From: Bradyrhizobium erythrophlei
GTDB lineage: Bacteria; Pseudomonadota; Alphaproteobacteria; Rhizobiales; Xanthobacteraceae
Direction of reading: 5' to 3'
Length of the DNA stretch: 64,000 bases
Assembly (NCBI GenBank): GCA_900129675.1
Contig: FSRD01000001.1
Coordinates: forward strand, 6,313,501-6,377,500
In this document: positions 1-7,835 of the stretch, piece after piece
How positions within the stretch are numbered: position 1 is the stretch's first letter
Layout: each line of letters starts with the position of its first letter
The notes under the pieces: generated by a model
Databases searched by the model: none
Seen by the model: the letters and a program-made list of their open reading frames with translations, nothing else
What the model was told of the DNA's origin: nothing
Program-made: the position numbers and the translations under genes

Positions 1-127
1 TCTTCAGCGCGTCATCCGGCAACGGCCGCTGCAGTGCCTTGGCCTCGTCCCACGGCGCGCGCAGCCAGACATCGCGCTCTTCTTCGGTAGTCCAGATCAC
101 CAGCATCGCCCATGGACACGCTTCATT
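1..127 (-). pseudogene. SRAP (YedK/HMCES-like) C-terminal fragment
   Basis: Read on the minus strand, the frame contains TTEEERDVWLRAPWDEAK followed by ALQRPLPDDALK. This is the conserved C-terminal stretch of the rhizobial SRAP (SOS response-associated peptidase) subfamily, which shields abasic sites in single-stranded DNA. The frame runs off the left edge, so the last residues lie outside the window. Upstream the homology stops after about NEACPWAM near position 110-127, and an in-frame TGA follows, so the first roughly 190 residues, including the active-site Cys2, are missing here. The tail of the next minus-strand gene overlaps by a few bases. A matching N-terminal fragment lies on the same strand at 17575-17847. 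Confidence 0.75.
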
Positions 128-725
128 GGCGGGAACTGTCGATTGCTGTGCCGTTTCTCTCTTTTGCAGCCATCACGGTGTAGCCGCCCCATCCACACCC
201 AAAAACGAATGCGAAAAGGGACAACGAAAAAAACGAAAGGCCTGCCCTGCGCCGCAGGTCCGAGCGGCGTAGTCTTCCATCTGCGTCATAGTGCTGTTGA
301 TCGGCTTTTGTCAGATTTTCGACATTCGCCGGCGTTTGATGCGGAAAAGCTAACGCTGCGATTCGGTGGGCTTGCTCCAAATGCAAGCGGTTCTGTGCCT
401 CGGCTCGCTTGGCCATCGTAAAAAATGCCGCGACTTGCGCGAACACGACGAACAAGAGGCCGGCCACGAAGAAGCCAGCCGTCATCAGCACGTCGCCTTT
501 TGCGACCTCGGCTTTGAAAAATGCCATCGCCGTGGGGATCGCCACCAGCGCACCGCCGTTCAGATAGGTGAGATTCTGAAATCCCTTGTTTGAGTATTCA
601 ACCGCGAGCTTCTCGAATTCAAAGGCCATAGCTCGAGACGGCCCGGCGCGCTTCTCCAGGTCCTCGAAAAACTTGCTATCGATGCGCTCGACGCGCTGCC
701 GAAATTCCTCGGGGGATTCAGTCAT
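123..725 (-). CDS. Hypothetical membrane protein
   Basis: This encodes 200 residues. Residues 1-50 are charged and probably cytoplasmic (MTESPEEFRQRVERIDSKFF). Hydrophobic segments lie at about 56-70 (GGALVAIPTAMAFF), 81-103 (LMTAGFFVAGLLFVVFAQVA) and 163-185 (LSFFSLSLFAFVFGCGWGGY), giving three probable membrane passes. I do not recognise the family. It lies 11 bp downstream of another minus-strand gene (737-1000) and may be co-transcribed with it. Base composition and length suggest a genuine gene, but the function is unknown. Confidence 0.65.
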   Translation of the reverse strand: MTESPEEFRQRVERIDSKFFEDLEKRAGPSRAMAFEFEKLAVEYSNKGFQNLTYLNGGALVAIPTAMAFFKAEVAKGDVLMTAGFFVAGLLFVVFAQVAAFFTMAKRAEAQNRLHLEQAHRIAALAFPHQTPANVENLTKADQQHYDADGRLRRSDLRRRAGLSFFSLSLFAFVFGCGWGGYTVMAAKERNGTAIDSSRQ

Positions 726-736
726 CCACGCATCCT

Positions 737-1000
737 TCAGGCAAACAGCTCGGCCCCGGCCGGGGTGAACTTCACATAGGACCCCGATTCATGCAGCCAC
801 AGCCAGCCGTTGGCGATGGCGAGATCGAGGCCGGCCTTGTACTCGGTGGGGCTGCCGCCTTCCCTGAGGAAGGGCAGGTTGATTTTCTCGATGTGCAGGC
901 GGCCGTCCTGCACGGGCTCGACTGTACTGGCGATCTCCAGGAGCCGGCGTGCGGCCTTCTCGGGGTCGGCGAACGGTCGGTCGGAGGCGTATTTCATCAC
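737..1000 (-). CDS. Conserved small hypothetical protein, winged-helix-like
   Basis: This encodes 87 residues ending in YVKFTPAGAELFA. The order of a short basic N-terminus (PEKAARRLLEIAS), a central segment with GLDLAIANGWLWLHESG, and a final beta-like stretch resembles small winged-helix or Arc-like accessory proteins seen in Bradyrhizobium genomes. I cannot assign a named family. The gene begins with two Met codons (MMKYASDRP); either could be used. It is followed closely by the membrane protein at 123-725 and preceded by the zinc-ribbon gene at 1007, so the three may form one minus-strand transcript. Confidence 0.6.
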   Translation of the reverse strand: MMKYASDRPFADPEKAARRLLEIASTVEPVQDGRLHIEKINLPFLREGGSPTEYKAGLDLAIANGWLWLHESGSYVKFTPAGAELFA

Positions 1001-1006
1001 CTGGGC

Positions 1007-1270
1007 TCAGCCTTTCCAGTCCTTGGAGAATGGCACGGCGTGGCCCTCCCGGTCATGCCAGTTCGGCACGACGTTAACAGCACCAGGCGCGCCGCATTCG
1101 GTGCATAGCAGGTTGGGGCCGACCCGCGACCACGGCTGATCCTGGGGCAGGGTATCTAGCCTGACATCCGCCTGATGCATGCAGTCGCCGTTGAGGCACT
1201 GGATCGAACAGGTGACGCGGCCCTCGGCGAGCCATTCCGCAGGGCTACGCGGCGGATAATGACCGGACCA
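1007..1270 (-). CDS. Small zinc-ribbon hypothetical protein
   Basis: The frame is open from 1465, but only the last ~85 residues look protein-like (EWLAEGRVTCSIQCLNGDC, then LLCTECGAPGAVNVVPNWHD). Cysteine pairs C-x3-C-x4-C and C-x2-C suggest a zinc ribbon. The C-terminal NVVPNWHDREG segment is typical of a short protein family common in Bradyrhizobium. The upstream 65 residues are Arg/Pro-rich without obvious structure, so the true start is probably internal and is uncertain here. It lies 6 bp upstream of the gene at 737-1000 on the same strand. Confidence 0.55.
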   Translation of the reverse strand, partial: WSGHYPPRSPAEWLAEGRVTCSIQCLNGDCMHQADVRLDTLPQDQPWSRVGPNLLCTECGAPGAVNVVPNWHDREGHAVPFSKDWKG

Positions 1271-1541
1271 GCGTCTGGGTGTCTTGCGCGTGCGGATCGT
1301 GCCGCGCGGCGTCAGGACCGCCGATTGGCAACCGACGATATTCCAGACGTCCGCGCCATTGAAGCATGGCACATCAAAGCGCGGTCGGGCCGATATCGGC
1401 AAGCCGCTACAGGTTGCGCGTTGGCGAACGCGGCAACGCAAGGGCAGTTGGCCAATACAGAACATCGAGCGACTAACCGATTCGAGATCAGTGACTAACC
1501 GGAGAACAACCCTTTGATCTCGGTGAGGAATGCTTGGCTAG

Positions 1542-1591
1542 TGGCGATCCCAGCAGGATTCGAACCTGCAACCCACGGAGTAGAAATCCGG
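1542..1591 (-). tRNA. 3' half of a tRNA-Arg (TCT), likely attachment-site duplicate
   Basis: On the minus strand the sequence reads as an anticodon arm with loop TTTCTAC (anticodon TCT), a short variable loop, a T-arm with GGTTCGAATCC, an acceptor 3' strand and a CCA end. The D-arm and 5' acceptor strand are absent; unrelated AT-rich sequence takes their place above 1592. This is therefore not a functional tRNA but the kind of 3' fragment left at one end of an element integrated at a tRNA gene. An integrase fragment begins 55 bp away. Confidence 0.7.
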
Positions 1592-1646
1592 CGTGGGCCA
1601 TTGATATTGAATAGCTATTCGGGTTTTTGTGACAACCTTGCGCCTT

Positions 1647-2039
1647 TCAGGCCGCGACGATCGCCGCCTCGATCTTTTTCATGGCTTCACGATCGGCGGC
1701 CTTGTCCTCGAATAGATGGCCATAAAGATCAAAGGTCACCGTGATGCTGGAATGTCCCATGACGACCTGCACTCGTTTCGGGGTCCAGCCGAGATATGCA
1801 ATGAACAGACTGGCTGCGGCATGTCGCAGAGTGTGAAAACCGTAGCCCGGTAGCTCGCACTTTTTTTGCACAGGCGTCCAAAACCGCTTGTAGATGTTCT
1901 GGATGCTCTCGACGTTGCCGATGCCATTGGGAAACACAAGCTCAAGCACCTTCACGGGCTCGCCGCTTGCATCTTTTTTGCCGGTGTCGCACTTGGGGCA
2001 GAGCAGCTTCCATTCGCGCAGCGTGTTGACCACGATCGG
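1647..2039 (-). pseudogene. Phage-type tyrosine integrase, C-terminal fragment
   Basis: About 130 residues of the catalytic domain remain. They include HTLRHAAASLF (the HxxR box), VQVVMGHSSITVT (GHxx) and FDLYGHLF with the nucleophilic tyrosine. The start of the remaining homology is LAPIVVNTLREWKL. The N-terminal arm-binding domain and the first catalytic arginine region are missing, because the sequence is broken at about 2040 where a plus-strand serine-recombinase fragment begins. The gene end points towards the tRNA-Arg fragment at 1542-1591, which fits an integrase that once used that tRNA as attachment site. It is almost certainly inactive. Confidence 0.8.
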
Positions 2040-2378
2040 GGCGAGCGCACCAAGAACGCCTTGGCCGCCGCAAAGAAGCGAATTGTTCGCACTGGCCAGC
2101 GCGGACGCCCAGACATCAAGCGCCTTGGCAACCCCAACGGTGCCCGAGCGCTCAAGGGCAAGCAGGTTGGGAACACGGAAGCCGTGGCTAAACTCCAGGC
2201 CACCGCCACTCAGCGGGCAGGGGACCTGAAGGCCATCGTGGACGACATCAAACGCTCGGGGATCACGACTACACGCGGGATTGCCGAAGAACTACACGTG
2301 CGGGGCATCAGGGCTCCTCGTGGTGACACGTGGCACCCCACGGCCGTCTCGCGGCTGCTCGGCCGGCTCTCGCCATAG
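2040..2378 (+). pseudogene. Serine recombinase (resolvase/invertase) C-terminal fragment
   Basis: From GERTKNALAAAKKR onward the frame matches the tail of small serine recombinases. It has the NPNGARALKGKQVGN linker, then a helix-turn-helix-like DNA-binding domain (GITTTRGIAEELHVRGIRA, then TWHPTAVSRLLGRL) and a natural stop. The N-terminal catalytic domain with the serine nucleophile is missing. The preceding part of the open frame (1866-2039) is antisense to the integrase fragment. Two recombinase genes of opposite strand are thus joined at about 2040, which marks a recombination or deletion scar. Confidence 0.75.
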
Positions 2379-2465
2379 GAGCGAACACGGGCCTATTCAT
2401 CGGCCCTTTCGCGACAGGAGCGCGCCGTGTTGCTCGGTGCGCAAAATGGGTCCTCCGGTCGGGCT

Positions 2466-2540
2466 ACCTACGGTTTTCAAATTCGAGGCACTCCCGGCTT
2501 CAGGATCGTCGGCTTCGTTGGCCAGCCGCTGCCGAGGTAA
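2466..2540 (+). repeat. Repeated gene-end remnant, copy 1
   Basis: In one frame this reads TYGFQIRGTPGFRIVGFVGQ followed by PLPR and a TAA stop. A second copy at 4592-4666 reads TYGSQTADIPGFKIVGFAGQ followed by PLPR and TGA. Most differences keep the reading frame, so both look like C-termini of one protein family that I do not recognise, with the bodies of the genes lost. Confidence 0.6.
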
Positions 2541-2690
2541 GGCGGGCTGTGTGTTCGCTGCACTGGTAGAGAAGGAGCGCTCGCTTATCTCGACGCGGAC
2601 CCGTCAGGCCCTCGCGGCCAGCCTTCGAAACCGAGCTTAAAGGGCATCGACCACCGCTGAGGTTACGGCGGGGGTGTTCGCTCTTCCTAC

Positions 2691-2728
2691 GGGTGGCCTA
2701 TGTGGTCCCAAGGTTCTCGCTGGGCACG
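2691..2728 (+). repeat. Short repeated sequence, copy 1
   Basis: The core GTGGTCCCAAGGTTCTCGCT recurs at 3607-3641. In frame this copy reads RVAYVVPRFSLGT and a stop, preceded by SLFL. It is probably another decayed gene end; the family is not recognised. Confidence 0.5.
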
Positions 2729-2831
2729 TGATCGCTTACGCCAGAAAAGTGCCAGAAATCGGTGGTGTAGTCGGCGTAATCCTGTCGTCTTCCAAGACTG
2801 TTCGGTCATTTCTGACGTCCGATAAAAGAAC

Positions 2832-3191
2832 TCATCGGGCGGCAGACTTGCGCTTCTTGCTCCGCTTCTTGCCCAGCCTCTTGGCGTTCGCCTTAACAGT
2901 GCGAAGTGCGGGCTTCAAGGCGGCCGCCACGACCGCCGTGGCGGCATGCGGTGTTTTTTTCCCCGTAAGGGCCCTAGACGCGATCCGCATTGTTTCAGTT
3001 TGTGCGGCAATCGCGCCAGACGTAGCCGCTGCTACCTTCTCCGATACCATCCGGTTCAATTCGGCACTGTCTCTCGATGTCATTCCCGCCGCTATTAAAA
3101 TCGGCCATCGCCACCACAGTGTGATGCTTGTGTCGAGAACTGCCGCGCCGAGGTCGGCCGCCAAATGAAGTGGTGTGTGCCGTTGTGCCAT
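2832..3191 (-). CDS. Phasin-like hypothetical protein
   Basis: The encoded protein is about 119 residues. A central stretch (TSITLWWRWPILIAAGM) is followed by ELNRMVSEKVAAATSGAIAAQ and ends in an Arg/Lys-rich tail (ANAKRLGKKRSKKRKSAAR). This layout, with a WW-R-P motif, a MVxEKxxA helix and a basic tail, is that of small phasin-like or DUF-type proteins that are numerous in Bradyrhizobium. Some are linked to polyhydroxyalkanoate granules, but a granule role here is only an inference. The start is uncertain; Met codons occur at 3215, 3191 and further in. Confidence 0.55.
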   Translation of the reverse strand: MAQRHTPLHLAADLGAAVLDTSITLWWRWPILIAAGMTSRDSAELNRMVSEKVAAATSGAIAAQTETMRIASRALTGKKTPHAATAVVAAALKPALRTVKANAKRLGKKRSKKRKSAAR

Positions 3192-3363
3192 GTGGATAAA
3201 GCTCAGCAGTGGCATGTTTGTTCCGCACGGACGTTAGCGACCGGCCCCGGCATGTCGGAAAAGTGCGACTTCCGAACCAGCTCCGAGGTGCCCAAAGTGA
3301 ACCTCGCGCATCCGGCAGGGCTGGCGTATCGTTTTACCGGACATTCAATAGGAGGTCGCAACA

Positions 3364-3549
3364 GTGACACCTAGCGAAGCACTGCAGCACATCGTCACCC
3401 TCGTGGAAGCATCTGCCGGCTTGAAGGACGACACGCAACGCAAGGTCTTGTCACGCGGCGTGGTCGTGGTCGCGCAGAAGGGTCTTGGCGTGGCCCCGGA
3501 TGGTGTGGCCGAATGTGAACCTAACGTCCTGACGTTTCCTACGCGGTAG
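3364..3549 (+). CDS. Small hypothetical protein
   Basis: A 61-residue protein (VTPSEALQHIVTLVEASAGL) is predicted to start at a GTG codon. A good ribosome-binding site, TAGGAGGTCG, lies 7-8 bases upstream and decides the start. It is mostly helical and has no recognisable domain. Immediate neighbours are remnants, so the gene stands alone. Confidence 0.5.
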   Translation: MTPSEALQHIVTLVEASAGLKDDTQRKVLSRGVVVVAQKGLGVAPDGVAECEPNVLTFPTR

Positions 3550-3606
3550 GCGGCGGCCGGCACCGAGGTCACGGCAGAAGTGTAAGCTTCCCAGCGGATG
3601 GCCTAA

Positions 3607-3641
3607 GTGGCCCACGTGGTCCCAAGGTTCTCGCTCGGCAC
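3607..3641 (+). repeat. Short repeated sequence, copy 2
   Basis: This matches 2691-2728 over about 33 bases with three differences. It reads AHVVPRFSLGTGS and a stop in the corresponding frame. It lies in a 300-base interval (3550-3851) in which I see no gene. Confidence 0.5.
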
Positions 3642-3851
3642 CGGCTCTTGATGCTTGCTCTGGACCCCTTTGCGGACGCCAATCGGGTATCCACGCCACG
3701 TCCGAAAGTGCCAAAGCAGACTTCACTCTCCGCCTGACAAAAGGCGGCCGTCTAACATCTTGACAGTCGGCACGTCTGGTCTATTTTTTAACGGGGCACG
3801 CCCCTTTACTCATCAAGGATAAGCAGAACGACCGTCAAAGGGCTGACGACG

Positions 3852-4106
3852 ATGATCGACGAAAACTTGGCGCGGTTGCGGAACCATCGCAACAATATCG
3901 ATCGCTATCGCAGATTGCTCGGAACTAAACTCTCGGAGCTTGAGCGCCAGTACCTGGAACGGCGCCTCTCCGAAGAGCAGACTGCGATTGAGGTGATTTC
4001 GACGGCAATTTTTCCTCTTACTTTAGGCGCCGTGAACGCTCCGCGACAGCCCTCGCCAGACGCGGCTACGAGTGGAAGGTTCGCGATCAATTCGGCAATA
4101 CATTGA
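3852..4106 (+). CDS. Small helical hypothetical protein
   Basis: An 84-residue protein opens with MIDENLARLRNHRNNIDRYR, then LLGTKLSELERQYLERRLSE. It is a predicted amphipathic helical hairpin belonging to a short family widespread in Bradyrhizobium; no function is known. The C-terminal 30 residues (after FPLTLGAVNAP) are low in structure, and the usual family ends soon after FPLT, so the tail may be extended by a small frame change. The promoter and ribosome site are not obvious. Confidence 0.6.
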   Translation: MIDENLARLRNHRNNIDRYRRLLGTKLSELERQYLERRLSEEQTAIEVISTAIFPLTLGAVNAPRQPSPDAATSGRFAINSAIH

Positions 4107-4232
4107 TGGCCGGACGAGAAAAGACGAGGCAGGCCGCGAAGTACGCGGGAGACAGGGCCTTGTTTCAGCTTCTTGCCACCAATCCGAAATTAATAGACCT
4201 GTAGCGACCTCGGTAGGAACGCCCGTAAGCAA

Positions 4233-4463
4233 ATGTCCTTTACCCCAATGAAATTGAAGCCGGAATCGGGAGCTAATCGGATTAGGAGCGCCGATGATGC
4301 ATACTCATTCATGGCGCACATGCGGCTCTCCTATCAGTCCAAACCTCACTGGCAGGCAGCTAGACAAGCACTCGATAACGTGTGCGCGTCAGACGGAGGC
4401 GAAATCCGGGCTTGGCGAACCTTCCGAGCCGCCGTGTCCGCAGAAGGCTGGCTCTCGGACTGA
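4233..4463 (+). CDS. DUF982-like small protein
   Basis: A 76-residue protein contains RSADDAYSFMAHM, then HWQAARQALDNVCASDGG and ARTF-like WRTFRAAVSAEGWL. This arrangement fits the DUF982 family of short proteins frequent in Rhizobiales: an N-terminal strand, a central helix, then a helix with a conserved AF/TFxxAxxxAG pattern. No biochemical role is established for the family. It is an isolated plus-strand gene among remnants. Confidence 0.5.
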   Translation: MSFTPMKLKPESGANRIRSADDAYSFMAHMRLSYQSKPHWQAARQALDNVCASDGGEIRAWRTFRAAVSAEGWLSD

Positions 4464-4807
4464 AGCAAGTACCCGTGCTCGATAGGAACAGATCGGCGAT
4501 CCAGATCCTTCCCCGCAGACGGTCCCTCATCGGCCGTCTCTTAGCGGCGCGCGGCCTAGCGTCCGGTTTGATTTAGGCACCTTTTCGGCCCACCTACGGT
4601 TCTCAAACGGCCGACATCCCCGGCTTCAAGATTGTCGGCTTCGCTGGCCAGCCGCTGCCGAGGTGACTGCAGCAGTGTGCTTGCGAGGGAACGACGCTCG
4701 CGCCCGCAGAAATACAGAGGTTCTCGTAGTGTGATTGGCACCGCCTTTGCTCTGCGCCAGAGTGCGCGGCGAGCGCGTCCCAAAATAGACCAGCGCAGAG
4801 GCTACCA
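4464..4807. other. Gene-poor stretch holding repeat copy 2
   Basis: No gene is supported. The only recognisable content is the second copy (4592-4666) of the gene-end remnant also found at 2466-2540. Sequence after it (TGACTGCAGCAGTGTGCTTG) also resembles the segment following copy 1, so the shared block is somewhat longer than the coding scrap. Confidence 0.45.
4592..4666 (+). repeat. Repeated gene-end remnant, copy 2
   Basis: This is the partner of 2466-2540. It reads TYGSQTADIPGFKIVGFAGQ then PLPR and TGA. The start codon and body of the gene are absent; an in-frame TAG occurs 8 codons upstream. Confidence 0.6.
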
Positions 4808-5074
4808 ATGGCAAACTCGTATCGACTTGAGATGCTTCGGGGAACCGCAGCGGTCCACGGGCCACAAATCGCGACACTGATCGGGAGCCTCTCGCGTTCG
4901 GTGGAACTACTCACGGTCGACATTGATCACGAGGAAGCACGGGCGGGAGCGCGCGACGTGTCGGACCCGGCCTATCCGGCGCTGGCGCGGAGCCTGAGGG
5001 TGCGAAGGGAGAACATCAGGGCGACCATCGCTTCTCTGGAGGCGTTGGTCCAATGTACACCCAAGGCAGCCTAG
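4808..5074 (+). CDS. Small hypothetical protein
   Basis: An 88-residue predicted all-helical protein begins MANSYRLEMLRGTAAVHGPQ and contains RSLRVRRENIRATIASLEAL near the end. A pattern of alternating Leu and charged residues suggests a helical hairpin or short coiled coil. No named family is recognised. The intergenic interval to the next gene (5075-5272) holds nothing I can identify. Confidence 0.5.
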   Translation: MANSYRLEMLRGTAAVHGPQIATLIGSLSRSVELLTVDIDHEEARAGARDVSDPAYPALARSLRVRRENIRATIASLEALVQCTPKAA

Positions 5075-5272
5075 GTAGACGTTAGAACCGACCGCCGCGC
5101 ATCTCAGAGCGAGCGGGCTAGGCCACACATTCGCCCAACGTCCGCTTTGCTGGAAATCATGCTCTCTTTCTGAGCTGCCGAAACCGGCATAGTATGGCAT
5201 TGCCTGCCGGAGACGCGGTAATGGACGCCCGCGACGGTGACGAAAGCGAGGTCGCGAAACAGTGAGGCTTCC

Positions 5273-6298
5273 ATGAAGAGGATAGCTTTCGCAATCTTCA
5301 CTTCGATGGGCTTGGTTGCATTAGCGCAGACGCAACCTTCCGTCGACACCGTCCCCGTCACCGCCGACAACTTCACGCGCGCCGAGACTGACAGCTATTT
5401 TGCCGACATCGCTAAAAACGCTGACGGCGTTGGCAAATTTTTCCATCGGCGCGAGATTGAGCCGGTCGACAATCAGATCGTCATTCGTGGCAACCGCGAC
5501 ACGGTGTACTCGGCAGCGGTGTTCGACCTTGATGCGGGACCCGTGACGGTTACGCTTCCCCAAGCCGGTAAGCGCTTCATGTCCCTGATTGTGATTGATC
5601 AGGACCAATACACACCGGCCGTCTATTACGGCGGGAGCCACAGTTTTAACCGCCAGCAAATCGGCACGCGCTATCTGATGCTGGCGTTGCGCACCTTTGT
5701 TGATCCAAGTGACCCCGAGGACCTAAAGAAGGTTCATGCCTTGCAGGATGCCGTGAAAATCTCGCAGTCGAGCCCCGGCACCTTCGAAATACCCAAATGG
5801 GATCCCGCCACGCACAAGAAGGTGAAGGACGCGCTTCTGGTGCTTTACGCCACGGTGCCTGATCAAAATCGCATGTTCGGTACCAAGGCGCAGGTTGATC
5901 CGGTGCGCCGCTTGATCGGAAGCGCCGGCGGCTGGGGCGGAAATCCCGAGAGCGAGGCCAAATATCTCAACGTCAATCCAAGCCAAAACGATGGCAAGAC
6001 GGTCTACAAGCTCATCGTGAAAGACTCCGTTCCCGTTGATGGCTTCTGGTCAGTCACCCTTTACGATGCGGACGGCCGCTTTCAGAAGAACGAACACGAC
6101 GCCTATTCGGTCAACAATCTGACAGGGAAGAAAAGCGCAGATGGGTCGATTGTCATTCAATTCGGTGGCTGCGACGGCAAAATCCCGAACTGCCTTCCGA
6201 CCATGCCCGGTTGGAACTACATGGTGCGGCTCTATCGCCCCCGTCCTGAAATACTGAAGGGCAAGTGGAAATTTCCACAGGCACAGCCGGTGGGCTAG
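5273..6298 (+). CDS. Exported DUF1254/DUF1214 protein
   Basis: The encoded protein is 341 residues with an N-terminal signal peptide (MKRIAFAIFTSMGLVALAQ), so it is probably periplasmic. The first part carries the DUF1254 pattern (NRDTVYSAAVFDLDAGPVT, then DQYTPAVYYGG). The last ~110 residues form a DUF1214 domain (DGFWSVTLYDADGRF and NYMVRLYRPRPEILKGKW). Proteins with this pair of beta-sandwich domains are common in rhizobia, and their substrate is unknown. The start is taken at 5273 because the signal peptide begins there; an upstream in-frame Met at 5237 would add a charged non-signal stretch. The protein looks complete. Confidence 0.85.
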   Translation: MKRIAFAIFTSMGLVALAQTQPSVDTVPVTADNFTRAETDSYFADIAKNADGVGKFFHRREIEPVDNQIVIRGNRDTVYSAAVFDLDAGPVTVTLPQAGKRFMSLIVIDQDQYTPAVYYGGSHSFNRQQIGTRYLMLALRTFVDPSDPEDLKKVHALQDAVKISQSSPGTFEIPKWDPATHKKVKDALLVLYATVPDQNRMFGTKAQVDPVRRLIGSAGGWGGNPESEAKYLNVNPSQNDGKTVYKLIVKDSVPVDGFWSVTLYDADGRFQKNEHDAYSVNNLTGKKSADGSIVIQFGGCDGKIPNCLPTMPGWNYMVRLYRPRPEILKGKWKFPQAQPVG

Positions 6299-6332
6299 GG
6301 CACGCAAGAGAGCACGCCCAGAGAACCTGCGT

Positions 6333-6746
6333 CTATCGTTCTCCCGGCCACCACGTTGACGGTGGGTCACTCGCTGAAATCTTCCGTTGCCGCAGGGCAA
6401 CCAAGTGGCGCCTCTTGTACGCATAGCCGCGCACCTGGGAACAATCCTTGCAGCGCATGTACCGCTCAAGCTCGTGGATCGGAGTTGCCTTCGGCCTGCG
6501 GACCACATCGAGCGCGACAGTCTGATGAGTGTCGCAACCGAGGCACCTCACTTCAAGGTACAGATAACCCGCGTTTAATGCGTCACCCAATGTTGGCGAA
6601 GGTTGCGCTGGTCCCTTGTAGCCGAGCATCCGATAATTCCACACCTCAACCGCGAGCCGATCAGCTTCCTTGCGAGCCTCCTTGGCACGCTCGGCTGACA
6701 TGCGGATCGTTGTGCCGTACATGTACTCGCTGGATTTGGTGGACAT
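6333..6746 (-). CDS. Zinc-ribbon hypothetical protein
   Basis: A 137-residue protein carries two cysteine pairs, CLGC (about residue 70) and CKDC (about residue 100), separated by roughly 30 residues. This suggests a treble-clef or zinc-ribbon fold. An N-terminal helical region (MSAERAKEARKEADRLAVEV) precedes it. The C-terminus reads DPPSTWWPGER. The same terminal peptide is encoded on the minus strand at 18565-18600 with the rest of the gene missing there. The protein belongs to a Bradyrhizobium-type orphan family; no function is known. Confidence 0.65.
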   Translation of the reverse strand: MSTKSSEYMYGTTIRMSAERAKEARKEADRLAVEVWNYRMLGYKGPAQPSPTLGDALNAGYLYLEVRCLGCDTHQTVALDVVRRPKATPIHELERYMRCKDCSQVRGYAYKRRHLVALRQRKISASDPPSTWWPGER

Positions 6747-6872
6747 GCCGCATGATTGCGCCTGGATGGCCTCCTTGGGAAGCCGCTAGGGTTTGGAGGG
6801 CAACCGCACGGAGCTACAGCGCCTCGTGGGTGTGCATAAGTTTTGCGGCGGATACTCGTGGCGACGCGCCGG

Positions 6873-7061
6873 TCAATGACTTGTCACCTGTTCCCGACCC
6901 GCCTTAACACGGGAAGGCCGCTTTTTCCGGCGCTTGCGCGGCGCAGGCTTTGGGGGCGTCGCCAGCAGGAGGCGCAGAAGCACCTCGGTACGATCAAAGG
7001 CGGCTCGTGTATCGGCGGTCTTTTGGTCCGACATGACGTCCGCAAGGACATGTGCGGACAC
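6873..7061 (-). CDS. Small basic hypothetical protein
   Basis: A 62-residue protein (or 53 residues from an internal Met at 7034) contains TEVLLRLLLATPPKPAPRKR followed by RKKRPSR. Short proteins with an LLATPPKPxxRK core and a lysine/arginine-rich tail are frequent in Bradyrhizobium and often lie in mobile regions. The function is unknown. Its 5' region overlaps, on the opposite strand, the unreliable beginning of the ParB-like frame. Confidence 0.45.
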   Translation of the reverse strand: MSAHVLADVMSDQKTADTRAAFDRTEVLLRLLLATPPKPAPRKRRKKRPSRVKAGREQVTSH

Positions 7062-7069
7062 GATGGTGT

Positions 7070-7770
7070 GCTGCCATCAAATCTCAGAAAATTTTGACTG
7101 GTCAAAATTTGTGCCGGTCATTGTCGCACCCGTTGAAGGCGGTCAATTCGCAATTGTAGACGGCCAACACCGGACGACCGCGGCGATACTTCGTTCCCAG
7201 AAAAAGGTGCCCTGCCAAGTTGTCCAAGCGGATAGGGCCAAACAAGCTGCGGCTTATGCGGCAGTAAATGGAAACATCACCAAGACAACAGCTCAACAAC
7301 TTTATCATGCCAAAGTGGCCGCCGGTGACAAGGACGCTCTGCGGTTGGCTGAAGTCTGCGCTGCTGCTGGTGTTGAAATTGTCCGACGCAGTCTCGTTCA
7401 ATCACAGATAAAGGTAGGTCAAACACAAGCAGTCGGTGCTCTGTCCCGTTGTTTGACCTTGTACGGCCGAGACACGCTGATTACGTCTCTGCAATGCATT
7501 ACTCAAACTGCAGACGGCAACGCTGGTTTTGTCAGATCCACAATTGTTGAGGCTCTTTGCGAAGTTTTGAATGAAGCGCCCGCATGGAGAGATGCAGGGG
7601 AAATTTTGCTTCGCACCATGGACAAGTTCAAGTTCGGAGATGTCTGGGATCAAATTGCGGCTGGCAGGGATCAGATCTTTCCAAGTACAGCCAAAAAGAC
7701 GATGGCTGATGCCGTTCGCAAATTCCTGAAAAAGAGGCTTGGTCAAAGCCCTGGGAAAGAAGCCGCTTAA
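7070..7770 (+). pseudogene. ParB/Srx-like (DUF6551-type) protein, 5'-truncated
   Basis: From QISENFDWSKFVPVIVAPVE onward the frame matches ParB-like proteins with the IVDGQHRTTAA motif (GxHR box of the ParB/sulfiredoxin fold), followed by a helical C-terminal half ending KKRLGQSPGKEAA. The family's usual N-terminal strand (an IxxLxxxxxYQR stretch) is missing; the preceding open frame (from 6934) shows no homology and overlaps a minus-strand gene. The gene is AT-richer than its neighbours, suggesting separate origin. It is convergent with jetD, which ends 66 bp away. Confidence 0.65.
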
Positions 7771-7778
7771 TATCAGCT

Positions 7779-7807
7779 TGGCGAGGCGCTTCCAAGCGTC
7801 TCGCCTC
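7779..7807. terminator. Possible bidirectional stem-loop between convergent genes
   Basis: The sequence GGCGAGGCGCTT is followed after two bases by AAGCGTCTCGCC. This makes a stem of about 11 pairs with one mismatch between the ParB-like gene and the end of jetD. No T-run follows on either strand, so termination is only inferred from position. Confidence 0.4.
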
Positions 7808-7835
7808 AATGCGGCATCAGAATAAAACCGCCCGG

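Larger units (their letters stand above)
2379..2831. other. Gene-poor stretch with repeated gene-end scraps
   Basis: No convincing complete gene is seen. The interval holds two short pieces that recur further right: 2466-2540, which pairs with 4592-4666, and 2691-2728, which pairs with 3607-3641. Both read as C-terminal peptides ending in a stop codon, so this stretch appears to be built from decayed gene ends. Confidence 0.5.
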
